A stretch of DNA of 64,000 nt, from positions 313,501 to 377,500 of the forward strand of contig NZ_CP109787.1 of NCBI RefSeq assembly GCF_025857195.1, in the 5' to 3' direction. A program made the position numbers and the translations under genes. The first letter of the stretch is position 1, and each line of letters starts with the position of its first letter. Positions 53,460 to 63,651 of this stretch are shown piece after piece. Below the pieces are notes generated by a model that saw nothing but the letters and a program-made list of their open reading frames with translations, was not told the origin of the DNA and did no database searches. Source of the stretch: Leisingera thetidis. GTDB lineage: Bacteria; Pseudomonadota; Alphaproteobacteria; Rhodobacterales; Rhodobacteraceae.

Positions 53460-54347
53460 ATGGCTCAACTCAAGCTCGAACAGATCAAGGCCTTTCTGGC
53501 GGTTGTCCGGGCCGGGGGCATCAACAGAGCCGCGGACATGATGAACCTTACCCAGCCGGCGGTCACTTCGCGGATCAAAAGTCTGGAAAGCACACTGGGA
53601 ACACAGTTGTTCGAACGCACCGGAGCGGGTGTAAGGCTAACGAAGCAAGGCGATCTTTTGGTTAGCTATGCTGAGCAGTTTCAGCAGCTTTCCCAACTGG
53701 TTGAAGAGAACATCATGAGCGCTGAAGGCGTCGAAGGGCATTTGCGGCTTGGCGTATCGGAAACCATTGCCCAGAGCTGGCTGCCGGAATTCGTCTCTGT
53801 ATTCCACCGGACCTATCCGAAGGTCAAAATTGAAATCAGCGTCGATATTTCAACGGTGTTGCGGGAAAACCTGCTGAAGCGGGAAATCGATCTGGCCATC
53901 CTGCTGGGGCCGGTTTCGGAATATACGGTGGAAAATGTCGGACTGCCCGAAGTCGAGCTGGCCTGGTACAGTGCGGTTCCTGCTGACAGCAGCACCGCGG
54001 AACCCGTCGATTTCGGCAGTACCCCGGTGATTTCCTATGCCAAGAACACACGCCCGTTCCGGGAGCTGAAAGCGGAGCTGTTCAAACGTGTCGGTCCTCA
54101 GGTTTCCCTGTTCCCCTCGTCCTCCCTGTCGGCCTGCTTCCGATTGGTTGAGGTCGGCCTGGGCGTCGCTGCCCTGCCGCGGTCGATTGGCCGGCGGTAT
54201 GTCTCCGAAGGCAGGATACGCGAATTCAATCCTGGCTGGTGTCCCGGGCCGCTGAGGTTTTCCGCCTCGTTTCTAGGTGAGCCGAAAAGCCACCTGATCG
54301 AGATGGCAGCGGGTTTGGCACTGCAGACTTCCGAACGCGCGATATAA
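53460..54347 (+). CDS. LysR-family transcriptional regulator
   Basis: ATG 53460 (alternative 53436) gives 295 residues. The HTH is LEQIKAFLAVVRAGGINRAADMMNLTQPAVTSRIKSLESTLGTQLFERTGAGVRLT. The effector domain follows with LRLGVSETIAQSWLPEFVSVFHRTYPKVKIEI and a helix-rich end. It lies 86 bp upstream of the DUF1445 gene on the same strand, with AT-rich DNA between, and probably activates that operon. Confidence 0.93.
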   Translation: MAQLKLEQIKAFLAVVRAGGINRAADMMNLTQPAVTSRIKSLESTLGTQLFERTGAGVRLTKQGDLLVSYAEQFQQLSQLVEENIMSAEGVEGHLRLGVSETIAQSWLPEFVSVFHRTYPKVKIEISVDISTVLRENLLKREIDLAILLGPVSEYTVENVGLPEVELAWYSAVPADSSTAEPVDFGSTPVISYAKNTRPFRELKAELFKRVGPQVSLFPSSSLSACFRLVEVGLGVAALPRSIGRRYVSEGRIREFNPGWCPGPLRFSASFLGEPKSHLIEMAAGLALQTSERAI

Positions 54348-54433
54348 ATTTTCTCTATATATTCTAACAGATTCTTTTGATTTGATTTTATGCCCCTGCT
54401 GCCCGACCCTTTCGTTAACCGGAGGTTTCAGAC

Positions 54434-55279
54434 ATGCAGGACAATTTCTCTGACAGTCTTCCACTTGCTGCCGAAGATGTGCGCCAGCTTATTCGAGCCG
54501 GTGGCTATACCTCGCATACGGCTGGTCTGGGGAAGGGGAAGCTGCAGGCGAACATAGCCATAATGCCGGAGCGGCACGCATTGGATTTCATGCGCTTTTG
54601 CCAACGCAACCCCAAGCCATGCCCGCTGGTCGGAGTGTCGGATACGGGAAATCCGCAAATGTTCACCTTGGGGCAGGACATAGATATCAGAACGGATGTC
54701 CCCGCCTATTACGTGTATAGGAACGGCGTTCTCAGTGAAACGGTTACGGATCTGAAGCACCTGTGGCGGAGCGATATGGTCGCATTTGCATTGGGGTGCT
54801 CCTTTACCTTCGAACATGCGCTTCAGGCTGCGGGCATTCCCCTGTGGCATATCGACAAAGACAAGACCGTCCCGATGTTCCGCTCAAATATCGAAACTGT
54901 GCCTGCCGGCCCGTTCAGGGGCCCGATGGTCGTCAGCATGCGTGCGGTCAATAAGGACCGGATCGATGATGTTGTCGAAATCAGCCGCAGGTTCCCGCTG
55001 GCACATGGCGCGCCGGTCCATTGGGGCGATCCCGCGGACATCGGCATTCGGGATGTGGCCCGCCCCGATTGGGGCGACGCAAGCCCGGTAGACGACAATC
55101 AGACGGCCGTCTTCTGGGCCTGCGGGGTGACACCGCAGGCGGCCATCGAGCAGGCCGGACTTCCCATCTGCATCACACATAAACCGGGGTACATGCTGAT
55201 CACCGATGTGGACGACAGCGCGGAAATACCTGTCCTCGCTCCGGAACAGCCCCGAAACCCAACAAGGAGAATGACATGA
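54434..55279 (+). CDS. DUF1445-family putative hydro-lyase
   Basis: The 281-residue protein matches the DUF1445 (UPF0317, YcsI-like) family: AEDVRQLIRAGGYTSHTAGLGKGKLQANIAIMP, DFMRFCQRNPKPCPLVGVSD, FALGCSFTFEHAL and AHGAPVHWGDPADIGI with the family aspartate. VFWACGVTPQAAI and ITHKPGYMLITD follow. Relatives include a D-glutamate cyclase. A cyclising or dehydrating reaction on a small acid is suggested. It overlaps the TRAP receptor gene by 4 bp, so the imported acid is probably its substrate. Confidence 0.92.
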   Translation: MQDNFSDSLPLAAEDVRQLIRAGGYTSHTAGLGKGKLQANIAIMPERHALDFMRFCQRNPKPCPLVGVSDTGNPQMFTLGQDIDIRTDVPAYYVYRNGVLSETVTDLKHLWRSDMVAFALGCSFTFEHALQAAGIPLWHIDKDKTVPMFRSNIETVPAGPFRGPMVVSMRAVNKDRIDDVVEISRRFPLAHGAPVHWGDPADIGIRDVARPDWGDASPVDDNQTAVFWACGVTPQAAIEQAGLPICITHKPGYMLITDVDDSAEIPVLAPEQPRNPTRRMT

Positions 55280-56313
55280 AACCCACACGCGCACTTGCGG
55301 CGGCGGCGGCTTTGGCGGCGGCACCCGCCATTGCCGAGGACTTGTCCGTTGTCGGCAGCTGGTCAAGCCTCCCGTTGCACAAGCAGTTCGAGGCCCCGTT
55401 CTGGTCCGAGAAGCTGCCGGCGGCCTCTGGAGGCGGGATCAATGTGGCACTGACCACCCACAATCAGATGAATCTGGGTGTCGGCGACGTGTTCCGCCTG
55501 CTTGGGGATGGCGTCTATGATGTCGGCATGACCGTGGCGGATTACGCGGTGGCGGATGCGCCTGAGCTGGAAGGCCTGGATGTGCCGCTGGTTGCCCTGT
55601 CTGCCGATGAAGCCCGCGCGATGGTCGATGCAGCGCGCCCGATGGTCAGCGACATTTTCCGCGACCGGTTCAACAGCCATGTTCTGGCCATCGCGCCGTA
55701 TCCGCCGCAGGTGGTCTTCTGCAATGCAGAGGTCAGCAATCTGGACGGCCTCAAGGGGCTGAAAGTCCGTGCGTCGGGCCGCATGACCGCAAAGTTCCTC
55801 GAAGCCCTGGGAGCAGAGGGCATCAATGTGAGCTTTGCGGAAGTGCCGGGCGCTTTGCAAAAGGGCGTTGTCGACTGCGCCGTGACCGGTGCCGGTTCCG
55901 GCTACAACGCGGGTTGGTGGGAAGTGTCCACCCATCTTCTGGCGATCCCGCTGGGCGGCTGGGATTCGGTTGTCACCGCCATCAACATGGATAAGTGGAT
56001 CAGCCTGAGCGCGGAAACGCAGGAGCTGATTCAGAGTCAGATCAAAGCCGAGTTTGAAGCGCCCGCATGGGCTGCGGCGCAGGATGCGCTGGTCAATGAC
56101 ATCGCCTGCCTGACCGGCAATGGCGCATGCCCGGCGGGGGATGCCCGTTCCATGACGCTTGTCGAAGTTTCGGAGGAGGACTTCAGCAGGGCCCGTGAGA
56201 TCCTGGTGAGTGAAGTTCTGCTCGAATGGGCCGATCGTGCCGGTCCCGAGTGGGCAGAACGCTGGAATGCCTCGGTCGGCAAGACCGTTGGGGTCAACGT
56301 GGCCGTCGAGTAA
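55276..56313 (+). CDS. TRAP transporter substrate-binding protein (DctP family)
   Basis: The 345-residue receptor has a signal peptide (MKPTRALAAAAALAAAPAIAED), then LPLHKQFEAPFWSEKLPAASG and VVFCNAEVSNLDGLKGLKVRAS, with the ligand arginine in KVR. FAEVPGALQKGVVDCAVTGAGS follows. The start overlaps the stop of the DUF1445 gene (ATGA). It feeds the third TRAP system of the window. The cargo is presumed to be the acid used by the DUF1445 protein. Confidence 0.94.
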   Translation: MKPTRALAAAAALAAAPAIAEDLSVVGSWSSLPLHKQFEAPFWSEKLPAASGGGINVALTTHNQMNLGVGDVFRLLGDGVYDVGMTVADYAVADAPELEGLDVPLVALSADEARAMVDAARPMVSDIFRDRFNSHVLAIAPYPPQVVFCNAEVSNLDGLKGLKVRASGRMTAKFLEALGAEGINVSFAEVPGALQKGVVDCAVTGAGSGYNAGWWEVSTHLLAIPLGGWDSVVTAINMDKWISLSAETQELIQSQIKAEFEAPAWAAAQDALVNDIACLTGNGACPAGDARSMTLVEVSEEDFSRAREILVSEVLLEWADRAGPEWAERWNASVGKTVGVNVAVE

Positions 56314-56335
56314 CGGAAAACAGGGAGGCGCTCCG

Positions 56336-56890
56336 ATGCCTGAGAAGATACTGGCACTGATGAAGCGGCTGAACAAAGGCGTGGCGGTGCTGATCGGCCT
56401 CCTGCTGCTGGTCTGCGTCGTGTTCATTCTGGTCGAGATTGTCATCAGGAAACTGGGGGCCTCTCTCGGCGGTACCGATGAGATCAGCGGCTATGTCATG
56501 GCGCTGGTGACATCCTGGGGCATGGGTTTTGCGCTTCTTGAACTCAGCCATGTCCGCATCGACTTTCTCCGGGGGCGCGCGGGCGCCCTGGGACGGTCCC
56601 TGTTCGACCTGTTTTCGATGTTCATCCTGTCCGGCACGATCACCGTGATTGCGGTCCGCTGCTGGCCGGTGGCCGAACGGTCGCTCAGCAACGGCTCGCG
56701 TGCCAACACGCCGCTGGAGACCCCGCTGGCGCTGGTGCAACTGCCGTGGTTTGCCGGATGGCTCTGGTTCGCCATTGTGGCCTGGCTTACCCTGTTCGCG
56801 GCTGTCCTGCTGGTGCTGCGCGGCGAGTTCGCGCAATCCGAGGCCGCCATCGGCACCTTCGGCGAAGACGAGGCGGAGGTCCACACATGA
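56336..56890 (+). CDS. TRAP transporter small permease (DctQ family)
   Basis: ATG 56336 with GGGAGG upstream gives 184 residues and four membrane spans, among them GVAVLIGLLLLVCVVFILVEIVIRKLG and GTDEISGYVMALVTSWGMGFALLELSHVRIDFL. It overlaps the large permease by 4 bp. Confidence 0.93.
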   Translation: MPEKILALMKRLNKGVAVLIGLLLLVCVVFILVEIVIRKLGASLGGTDEISGYVMALVTSWGMGFALLELSHVRIDFLRGRAGALGRSLFDLFSMFILSGTITVIAVRCWPVAERSLSNGSRANTPLETPLALVQLPWFAGWLWFAIVAWLTLFAAVLLVLRGEFAQSEAAIGTFGEDEAEVHT

Positions 56891-58170
56891 TCCCGGCTGT
56901 TTCCATCGGGCTGCTGGCCCTTCTGACCCTTTCGATTCCCGTGGGCATCGTTTTGTTCCTTCTCGGGTTTGGGATTGATGCCTTCTTCAGCCCCTTTCCA
57001 TTGACCAGAGGACTGGGCAATCTGGTCTGGTCCACCTCGAACAATGCCACGCTGATTGCCATTCCGTTCTTTGTGCTGCTGGGCGAGATCCTGGTGCGCA
57101 GCGGCATCGCCACCCGGACCTATGCGGCGCTTGACCGCTGGGTGTCGTGGCTTCCGGGCGGGCTGGTGCACGCCAATGTGGCGACGTCGACCATGTTCTC
57201 GGCAATCTCCGGATCCTCGGTGGCAACCGCTGCGACCGTGGCAACCGTGGCCATGCCGCAGGCCGAAAAGCTGGGATATGACCCCAAGCTGTTTTCCGGC
57301 GCCATTGCCGCCGGGGGCACGCTGGGCATCATGATCCCGCCGTCGATCAACCTGATCGTCTATGGTTTCCTGACCCAATCCTCGATCCCGCAGCTGTTCC
57401 TTGCCGGCCTGCTGCCCGGCCTGCTGCTGGCCCTGGGTTTCATGCTGGTGACGGTGCTGATCTGCATCGTGCGTCCCGGACTGGGCGGCGTGCGGCGGGT
57501 CTTTCCGGTTGCTGAAATGATCCGCGCACTGGTGCAGCTGGTTCCGATCGTCATTCTGTTCGGTGCCATCATTGGCACGATCTACAAGGGCTGGGCCACC
57601 CCGACCGAGGCCGCTGCCGTGGGGGTGGCAGGGGCGGTCCTGATTGCGGCGCTCTTTGGCGGTGTCTCGGTTCAGATGATCAGCGCAAGCGTCGTGGGCA
57701 CCATCAAGATCACCTCGATGATCATGCTGGTGGTGATCGGCGCGTCCTTCCTGAACTTCACGCTGGCCTCGGCTGGCCTGGGCGCCGAACTGAAGTCGAT
57801 CCTCGACGGCTTGGGCCTGTCGCCGCTGATGACGATCCTGGTCGTCGTCTGCATCTACATCGTGCTGGGCTTCTTCATCGAAACCCTGTCTCTCATGGTG
57901 GTGACCATTCCGATCATCGTGCCGCTGATCATCGAACAGGGCTACAACGTGATCTGGTTCGGTATTCTGATGATCGTGCTGATCGAGATGGCATTGATCT
58001 CACCGCCTGTCGGTCTGAACCTTTATGTGGTGCAAGGGGCCCGCAAGAACGGGAAAATGAGCGAGGTGATGCTGGGAACTATTCCCTTCGTGGCTGTCAT
58101 GCTGCTGATGGCCGCCGCACTGATCGCCTTCCCGCAGATCGCGCTCTTCCTTCCGTCATCGCTGCAATAA
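56887..58170 (+). CDS. TRAP transporter large permease (DctM family)
   Basis: The 427-residue channel protein has IAIPFFVLLGEILVRSGIATRTY, GSSVATAATVATVAMPQA and GGTLGIMIPPSINLIVYGF in the first half. The second half has WATPTEAAAVGVAGAVL and ALISPPVGLNLYVVQGAR. Length and motifs are normal for DctM, and it is closely similar to the large permease at 4877. It is the last gene of the LysR/DUF1445/TRAP cluster. Confidence 0.95.
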   Translation: MIPAVSIGLLALLTLSIPVGIVLFLLGFGIDAFFSPFPLTRGLGNLVWSTSNNATLIAIPFFVLLGEILVRSGIATRTYAALDRWVSWLPGGLVHANVATSTMFSAISGSSVATAATVATVAMPQAEKLGYDPKLFSGAIAAGGTLGIMIPPSINLIVYGFLTQSSIPQLFLAGLLPGLLLALGFMLVTVLICIVRPGLGGVRRVFPVAEMIRALVQLVPIVILFGAIIGTIYKGWATPTEAAAVGVAGAVLIAALFGGVSVQMISASVVGTIKITSMIMLVVIGASFLNFTLASAGLGAELKSILDGLGLSPLMTILVVVCIYIVLGFFIETLSLMVVTIPIIVPLIIEQGYNVIWFGILMIVLIEMALISPPVGLNLYVVQGARKNGKMSEVMLGTIPFVAVMLLMAAALIAFPQIALFLPSSLQ

Positions 58171-58552
58171 CCACCGCAGCCAGCAGGTTGCAGCACGTCA
58201 ATCAGGCAATACCGGCCGGCCAATTCTCCGCTTCGCCGAGCGTAGTTGCCGTGCCGCGCAGGCCAGGGCAGAAACACTGTGCAAGCAGCAGGGCGCACCA
58301 TTGAGCCGGTGCGCCGGCGCTTCGGCCACGTGCCCCTTCGTGCTTCATGCCGCCTTGCGCAGTGATCATGACCTGCGCGGCGACCTATGTCAGGCACCTC
58401 TCAATTTTTCGGCAAAGGCTAGCCTAATTTAGCTAATTTTCCTGTTAAAATGTTGAAAAGCTGCGCAATTTTGCCACAACCGGAACCCGCTCAGCCCGCA
58501 CCGGTTTCTTACTCAGTCTCCAACGCCTGTCATTTGCTTTGGAGATCAGATC
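58171..58552. other. Intergenic region, no gene recognised
   Basis: No gene is seen in these 382 bases. The stretch 58400-58460 is AT-rich and probably carries the promoter of the exported protein at 58553. Confidence 0.5.
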
Positions 58553-59056
58553 ATGCCGGCATCGAATACTGCACTTCTGTCAGCGTCCATTCCGGGGTTT
58601 GCCCGCTCTTTCCTGCGCAAGGCCGTGACTGTCATCGGCCTGGCATTGGCCACGCTGCTGCCCGCAGCAGCAGCAGCGCAGCAAACCTATGTTGTGGGCA
58701 CCGACCGCGGCGGTTTTTTGCACGACCGCCTGATTGAATTGGGCAACCTGCAGCGCAGCGGCGTGCGGGTCGAAATCCGCGGGCGGGTCTGCTTTTCCAC
58801 CTGCACGATGTTCCTCGGCCTGCCGGACACTTGCGTAGACCCTGACACCGTCTTTGGCTTTCATGGACCGTCCCGCAGCGGCCGCCGCCTGGCGCAAAAG
58901 GATTTCGACTACTTCAGCAAGGTGATGGCGGATTACTATCCGGAGCCGCTGAAGGTCTGGTTCATGGAAACGGGCCGCAACCGGATTTCCGGCGTCTACA
59001 AGGTGAGAGGCAGCGAAATCATCCAGATGGGTATTCCCGCCTGCCGCTCGGCCTGA
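58553..59056 (+). CDS. Exported protein of unknown function, COG3904-like
   Basis: The 167-residue protein has an N-terminal signal sequence (AVTVIGLALATLLPAAAAAQ). After it comes GVRVEIRGRVCFSTCTMFLGLPDTCVDPDTVFGFHGPSRSG and KVMADYYPEPLKVWFMETG. The layout, a strand followed by a cysteine-rich turn and FGFHG, resembles predicted periplasmic proteins related to the ClpP/crotonase fold (COG3904). Four cysteines in the mature part may form disulfides. Its role is unknown. Confidence 0.75.
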   Translation: MPASNTALLSASIPGFARSFLRKAVTVIGLALATLLPAAAAAQQTYVVGTDRGGFLHDRLIELGNLQRSGVRVEIRGRVCFSTCTMFLGLPDTCVDPDTVFGFHGPSRSGRRLAQKDFDYFSKVMADYYPEPLKVWFMETGRNRISGVYKVRGSEIIQMGIPACRSA

Positions 59057-59175
59057 GCGCTCCGGCTTGCCCTGCTGCGGGCAGGCCGTTATCACAGCCC
59101 CGCCATCGACCCCCGGCGCGCCGCCCCGCACCGGGGGCCGCTGCATCCAGCAGGCCAATGGGAGAGCTGCTCACT

Positions 59176-59907
59176 ATGCTGTCATCCTTGTTCGGGAAGT
59201 TCGGGAAAGCTGCATCCTTTGCGGATCCGGCGCCACAGACGCCGCTTTGCGTGATCGGGGATGTGCATGGCTGCTTGCCGCTGCTGGAGAAAATGCTGGC
59301 GCAAGTCCCGCAGGATCACCGGATTGTCCTGGCAGGTGATTACATCGACCGGGGCGAACAGAGCGCCGGTGTGCTGCACTGCCTGAGCGCGCGCAAGGAC
59401 TTGACCTGCCTGATGGGCAATCACGAGGACATGCTGCTGCGCTTTCTGCAGCATCCCGGCCGCGAGGGCGGACGCTGGATCCGCAACGGCGGGCTGCAGA
59501 CGCTGGCCTCCTTTGGGATCCGTGGCGTGCGCCCGCAGATGGCAAGAGACGAGCTCTGCGCCTGCCGCGACCAGCTGCAGGAGGCCATGGGGGAAGAGCT
59601 GATGGCCTGGGTGGCCGGGCTGGAAACCTCGGTGCTGTCGGGCACTGTCCTGGCGGTCCATGCCGCGGCGGACCCGGGCGCCGCACCGGATCAGCAGGCC
59701 GGGGATACGCTGATGTGGGGGCATCCGGAGTTTCTGAGGACGCCGCGGCGTGACGGCATCTGGGTGGTGCACGGCCACACCATCGTGGACCGCGCGGCCT
59801 CGGGGCACGGCCGGATCTCCATCGATACCGGCGCATATGCCACCGGGATACTGTCTGCGGTCTGTTTGGATGGCGGTGCGCCGCGGTTCATAACGGTGCA
59901 GCTGTAG
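59176..59907 (+). CDS. Metallophosphoesterase, PPP-type serine/threonine protein phosphatase
   Basis: ATG 59176 is preferred because GGGAGAG lies 9 nt upstream; ATG 59158 would add six residues. The 243-residue enzyme has the PPP motifs GDVHG (28-32), GDYIDRG (54-60) and GNHE (81-84), with later histidines in VLAVHAAADPG and WVVHGHTIVD that complete the two-metal site. It hydrolyses phosphate esters; related bacterial enzymes act on phosphoproteins or Ap4A. Its target is unknown, but a Wzc-type tyrosine kinase is encoded 1.2 kb downstream. Confidence 0.93.
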   Translation: MLSSLFGKFGKAASFADPAPQTPLCVIGDVHGCLPLLEKMLAQVPQDHRIVLAGDYIDRGEQSAGVLHCLSARKDLTCLMGNHEDMLLRFLQHPGREGGRWIRNGGLQTLASFGIRGVRPQMARDELCACRDQLQEAMGEELMAWVAGLETSVLSGTVLAVHAAADPGAAPDQQAGDTLMWGHPEFLRTPRRDGIWVVHGHTIVDRAASGHGRISIDTGAYATGILSAVCLDGGAPRFITVQL

Positions 59908-60333
59908 CGGGCCAGGGAGCCTCGGACCGCACGGCGGTTCCAAGGGGCGGGCCGCCGCCTTTGGCCGCGCTGCGATTTGCGGACATGCGGCCTGTCGTGA
60001 ATTGACGCCGGGCCGTTTCGCGCATGCTGCCGCCCAAGTGGCAGGACTGCCGCAGGGATTTGATCTTTTTGGGGACGCGGATCCGCAGGGCAAAGGCCGC
60101 TGGACTGGCCGCGCCCCTGCACCAGCGGGCTGGCCAGGGCCGTTGAGCAAGGTGCGGCGTCCCGCCGCCGGGTGCGGCTTCCTGCCTTGCCACTGCGATC
60201 GTTAAACGTTAGCAAAGTTTCAATATTCGTAAAAATTACACTTAAGTTTATTACACCGTGGGTATATTTGAGCCTCATGAACTACCTCTTTAGGGGTGCT
60301 GGCTTCATGATTGTTAAAATTTAAAGGTATTTG
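59908..60333. promoter_or_regulatory. Upstream region of the exopolysaccharide genes
   Basis: No gene is supported in these 426 bases. The second half is AT-rich (60200-60330), contrasting with the G+C-rich first half, and probably contains the promoter and a regulatory leader of the sugar transferase gene. Confidence 0.5.
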
Positions 60334-61023
60334 ATGATGCAAGATCTAGCGCTGACCTCTCATCCTATCGAAAACGCAGTTGCGTATGGGACGCCGGGCC
60401 GCGCGCGGGCAGGCTTTTACGCCAGAGTTGCAAAGCGGGGCTTTGATATTGTCTTCGCTCTGTTTCTGCTGCCCGTCCTCGCACCGGTCGTTCTGGTTTT
60501 GTGGGTCATTGTCCGCCGGGACCGCGGGCCCGGTTTTTTCGGGCACGTGCGGGTCGGCCGGAACGGAAAACCGTTCAAATGCTGGAAAATCCGCAGCATG
60601 GTGGCCGACGCCGAATTGCGTTTGGAAGCGCATCTGAAAGCCAGCCCGGAGGCTGCCGCCGAATGGGCCCGCGATCACAAGCTGACCAACGATCCGCGGA
60701 TCACCCGTTTTGGAAATTTCCTGCGCAAATCCAGCCTCGACGAGCTGCCCCAGATCTGGAACGTGCTGAAGGGCGAGATGAGCTTTGTCGGACCCCGCCC
60801 GGTTGTCACCAAGGAGCTGGAGAAATACGGCAGAAGGCTGCCGGTTTATTTGGCGCAAAAGCCTGGCATCACCGGGCTTTGGCAGGTCTCCGGCCGCAAT
60901 GACATCAGTTACGACGAGCGGGTGGAGATGGATGCGGCTTACCTGACCAGCTGCGGCTTTTGGCTGGATCTGAAGATCATTGCTCAAACAGCGTCGGCCG
61001 TGCTGGTTGGCACGGGCAAGTAG
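60334..61023 (+). CDS. Exopolysaccharide sugar-phosphate transferase (initiating, bacterial sugar transferase family)
   Basis: ATG 60334 follows AAAGG by 6 nt and gives 229 residues. One membrane helix ([24 protein letters not shown]) is followed by the cytoplasmic catalytic domain of WbaP/PssY-type enzymes: [41 protein letters not shown] and [14 protein letters not shown]. It transfers a sugar-1-phosphate to undecaprenyl phosphate at the inner membrane to begin an exopolysaccharide repeat. It is followed after 113 bp by the Wzc-like kinase. Confidence 0.94.
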   Translation: MMQDLALTSHPIENAVAYGTPGRARAGFYARVAKRGFDIVFALFLLPVLAPVVLVLWVIVRRDRGPGFFGHVRVGRNGKPFKCWKIRSMVADAELRLEAHLKASPEAAAEWARDHKLTNDPRITRFGNFLRKSSLDELPQIWNVLKGEMSFVGPRPVVTKELEKYGRRLPVYLAQKPGITGLWQVSGRNDISYDERVEMDAAYLTSCGFWLDLKIIAQTASAVLVGTGK

Positions 61024-61136
61024 GCCGGCTGACAAACGTCCCGGGTGCAGCGGGAGGTGGAAATCGCTTTCGAAGGATCGCCTGCAGGGTTAAGGACGGC
61101 GATGACGGGTGCCCCGGTACTAGGACTATTGAGATT

Positions 61137-63302
61137 ATGAACCGAATTATTCTGAACGATCCTTCTCCTGTTATGCCGCAAGGGGCAGCACGGGAGGAGG
61201 CGGAGCACGATGGCAGCCCTTCCTTCGGCGCTCTGCTGTGGGCGCTTTGGCGCGGGAAATGGATCGTTGCACTGGCCGCCGCTCTCAGCATTCTTCTGGG
61301 GGGGTATTATGCCTATGGCGTCCTTACGCCGCTTTACCGGTCTTCGGCGGTGGTGATCCTGGAAACCGACCAGCAGAACGTGGCCGGCCTGGAGAGCGTC
61401 GTGACCGGCCTGTCCGGAGACGTGTACGAGATCAACTCTGAACTGGAGGTTCTGCGGTCGCGCCGCCTGATGGGCAAGGTTGCCGACAGTCTGAATCTCG
61501 TCCAGGACCCGGAATTCAATGCCAGCCTGCGTGTGCCGTCCGGCCTGGACGCGGCCAAGGCCAAGGTCAAAGCCGCCGTCATCTCGGTGTTCGGCGGCAA
61601 TGACCCGCTGCCCGGCGGCAGTGACGACGGCTTTCAGCAGAAACTGACCCGCGACAATGTGATTTCGGCGCTGCTGGATGCGGTGCGGGTGCGCAATATT
61701 CCCAGCAGCCTTGTGCTGCAGGTTACGGTGGAAACCCAGCACCCGCGGAAATCCGCACGCATCGCGGATGCCATTGTGGAATTGTACATAAAGAATCAGA
61801 TTGCGGTGAAATTCGAAGCGTCGGAACAAGCCACCGGGTGGCTGTCCGGCCGGGTCGCCGAACTGCAGGGCGAACTGGAGAGAGCCGAGGCCAAGCTTAC
61901 CCAGTTCAACGCGTCCACAAATCTGATTTCTGCCGAGGCGCTGCAGCTCCAGGAAGTGCAGCTCAAGGAACTGCGTGACCGTATTGCGACCGCAGAAGCG
62001 GCACAGCAGGCAGCGCGGACACGGTTGGAGACGCTGGCAGCAGCCACCGGGCGCGATGCACAGGCAGCCGCCAGCGAGGATCCTCAGCTGCAGCGCCTGC
62101 TGGCGCGGAGCCGGGACGGGACCGGCCGGCTGCCCGGTTCCGGCGCGGATTTTGACACTGCCTTTGCCCGCCTGCTGACCCGGGCGGAGCTGGAGGTTGC
62201 GCGCCAGGCGCAGCAGGTTTTTGCGTTGCGCGCCTCGGAAGCCGAATTGACGGCGCAAATCGCACGGCAGAACAAAGACCTCATCACTTTGCAACAGCAT
62301 GCGCGGGAGGCTGAGGCGGTCCGCCTGCTTTACGAGTATTTCCTGACGCGTCTCAAGGAAACCTCGGCTCAGGAGGGCATTCAGAAAGCCGACAGCCGCC
62401 TGCTGTCAAACGCTGTTGTCCCGAGCCGGCCGTCTTCCCCGAACAAGTCCCTGATCCTCGCCATGTGCGGGATTTTCGGCACGCTTGCAGGTATTGGCAT
62501 CGTGCTGCTGCAGGAGTACAGGCGCCGCGGGTTCCGCTCGGTCAAGGAACTGGAAGCGCGCACCGGCTACAGCGTGCTGGGCCAAATCCCGGTCTTTCCG
62601 GCACGCGGGCGCCGCAAGGTTCTGGAGTATCTGGCAGACAAACCGTCTTCCGCAACAGCGGAAGCTGTGCGCAATCTGCGCACCTCGCTGATGCTGTCCA
62701 ATGTCGACAATCCGCCGCAGGTCGTGGTCATGACCTCCTCTCTGCCCGGGGAAGGCAAGACCACCAACTCTCTGGCATTGGCGCAGAATTTCGTTGGCAT
62801 CGGCAAGAAGGTGCTGCTGGTCGAGGGGGACATCCGGCGCCGGACAATGACTGCCCAGCTCAGCAGCCTGCCGCCCAAGGGCATTGTCTCGGTGCTGGCG
62901 GGAGAGACCTTGGCCCAAGACGCCATCTTCAAGGATGAACTGCTGGGCTGCGACATCCTGGCAGGGGAACGAACGTCAGCCAATGCGGCCGATCTGTTTG
63001 CCTCCGACCGGTTCCGCGACATGCTGAGCGATCTGCGGCAGAGCTATGACGTCATTCTTATCGACACGCCGCCGGTGCTGGTCGTGTCCGACGCCCGCCT
63101 GATCGCCCGCAATGCGGATGCGGTGCTGCTGGCGGTGAAGTGGAATGCCACGTCCGAGCAGGAGGTGGCCGAAACACTGCGCCTGTTCCATACCGACAAC
63201 CAGCGCCTGACCGGAATGATCCTGGGGCAGATCAACACCCGGCGGATGAAGCAATACGGCTACAGTTACGGCGATTACACGTCCAAGTACTACGCCAACT
63301 GA
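61137..63302 (+). CDS. Wzc/GumC-type polysaccharide co-polymerase with tyrosine autokinase domain
   Basis: ATG 61137 is the only reasonable start; the frame upstream lies in the previous gene. The 721-residue protein has two membrane helices around a periplasmic Wzz domain ([21 protein letters not shown] at the start and [19 protein letters not shown] near 445) with coiled coils between. The C-terminal BY-kinase domain shows Walker [14 protein letters not shown] (K541), Walker A' [11 protein letters not shown] and Walker [17 protein letters not shown] tyrosine cluster ([16 protein letters not shown]) follows at the C-terminus. It controls chain length and export of exopolysaccharide. A terminator follows. 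Confidence 0.95.
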   Translation: MNRIILNDPSPVMPQGAAREEAEHDGSPSFGALLWALWRGKWIVALAAALSILLGGYYAYGVLTPLYRSSAVVILETDQQNVAGLESVVTGLSGDVYEINSELEVLRSRRLMGKVADSLNLVQDPEFNASLRVPSGLDAAKAKVKAAVISVFGGNDPLPGGSDDGFQQKLTRDNVISALLDAVRVRNIPSSLVLQVTVETQHPRKSARIADAIVELYIKNQIAVKFEASEQATGWLSGRVAELQGELERAEAKLTQFNASTNLISAEALQLQEVQLKELRDRIATAEAAQQAARTRLETLAAATGRDAQAAASEDPQLQRLLARSRDGTGRLPGSGADFDTAFARLLTRAELEVARQAQQVFALRASEAELTAQIARQNKDLITLQQHAREAEAVRLLYEYFLTRLKETSAQEGIQKADSRLLSNAVVPSRPSSPNKSLILAMCGIFGTLAGIGIVLLQEYRRRGFRSVKELEARTGYSVLGQIPVFPARGRRKVLEYLADKPSSATAEAVRNLRTSLMLSNVDNPPQVVVMTSSLPGEGKTTNSLALAQNFVGIGKKVLLVEGDIRRRTMTAQLSSLPPKGIVSVLAGETLAQDAIFKDELLGCDILAGERTSANAADLFASDRFRDMLSDLRQSYDVILIDTPPVLVVSDARLIARNADAVLLAVKWNATSEQEVAETLRLFHTDNQRLTGMILGQINTRRMKQYGYSYGDYTSKYYAN

Positions 63303-63327
63303 AGCTCCTCCGGCAGCGGCAGGCAGC

Positions 63328-63364
63328 AAAAAAGGCGCGTCCCGCATGGGCCGCGCCTGTTTTG
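63328..63364. terminator. Bidirectional Rho-independent terminator
   Basis: GGCGCG (63334-63339) pairs with CGCGCC (63352-63357), with extra CC/GG pairs inside. It is flanked by an A-run on the left and GTTTTG on the right. It serves both the Wzc-like gene (+) and the small exported-protein gene (-), which converge here. Confidence 0.85.
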
Positions 63365-63387
63365 CATTTGCTCGAACCGGAGCTGCG

Positions 63388-63651
63388 TCAATTGGTGCTG
63401 ACAGTGCTGGTGGTGGAGGGGGTCGAGCCGCCGCCGCCGCCAGCGGCTGCCAGTCCGGCGGCCGCCGCAACAGTGCCCAGCGCCGGCGCCACGAGCGGCA
63501 CGAAGCCGGTGACGCCTGCCGCTTCCGCAGCTGCCGCCGCGCCGCCTGCTCCGGCAGTCCCGCCGCCGGCCGGTGCGGTTGGTTCGACGGTTTCCTGAGC
63601 GTAGGCGCCGGGTGCCGAAAGGGCCAGTGCCAGAAGGGTAATCCTGATCAT
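63388..63651 (-). CDS. Small exported Gly/Ala-rich protein
   Basis: ATG 63651 has AGGAG seven bases upstream on the minus strand, so the start is clear. The 87-residue product begins with a signal peptide (MIRITLLALALSAPGAYAQE). The rest is low-complexity: Ala/Gly-rich runs, a hydrophobic stretch VPLVAPALGTVAAAAGLAAAG, then GGGGS and a Ser/Thr tail TPSTTSTVSTN. Similar small proteins occur next to exopolysaccharide genes in Rhodobacteraceae and are sometimes misnamed. An envelope or matrix role is a guess. Confidence 0.82.
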   Translation of the reverse strand: MIRITLLALALSAPGAYAQETVEPTAPAGGGTAGAGGAAAAAEAAGVTGFVPLVAPALGTVAAAAGLAAAGGGGGSTPSTTSTVSTN

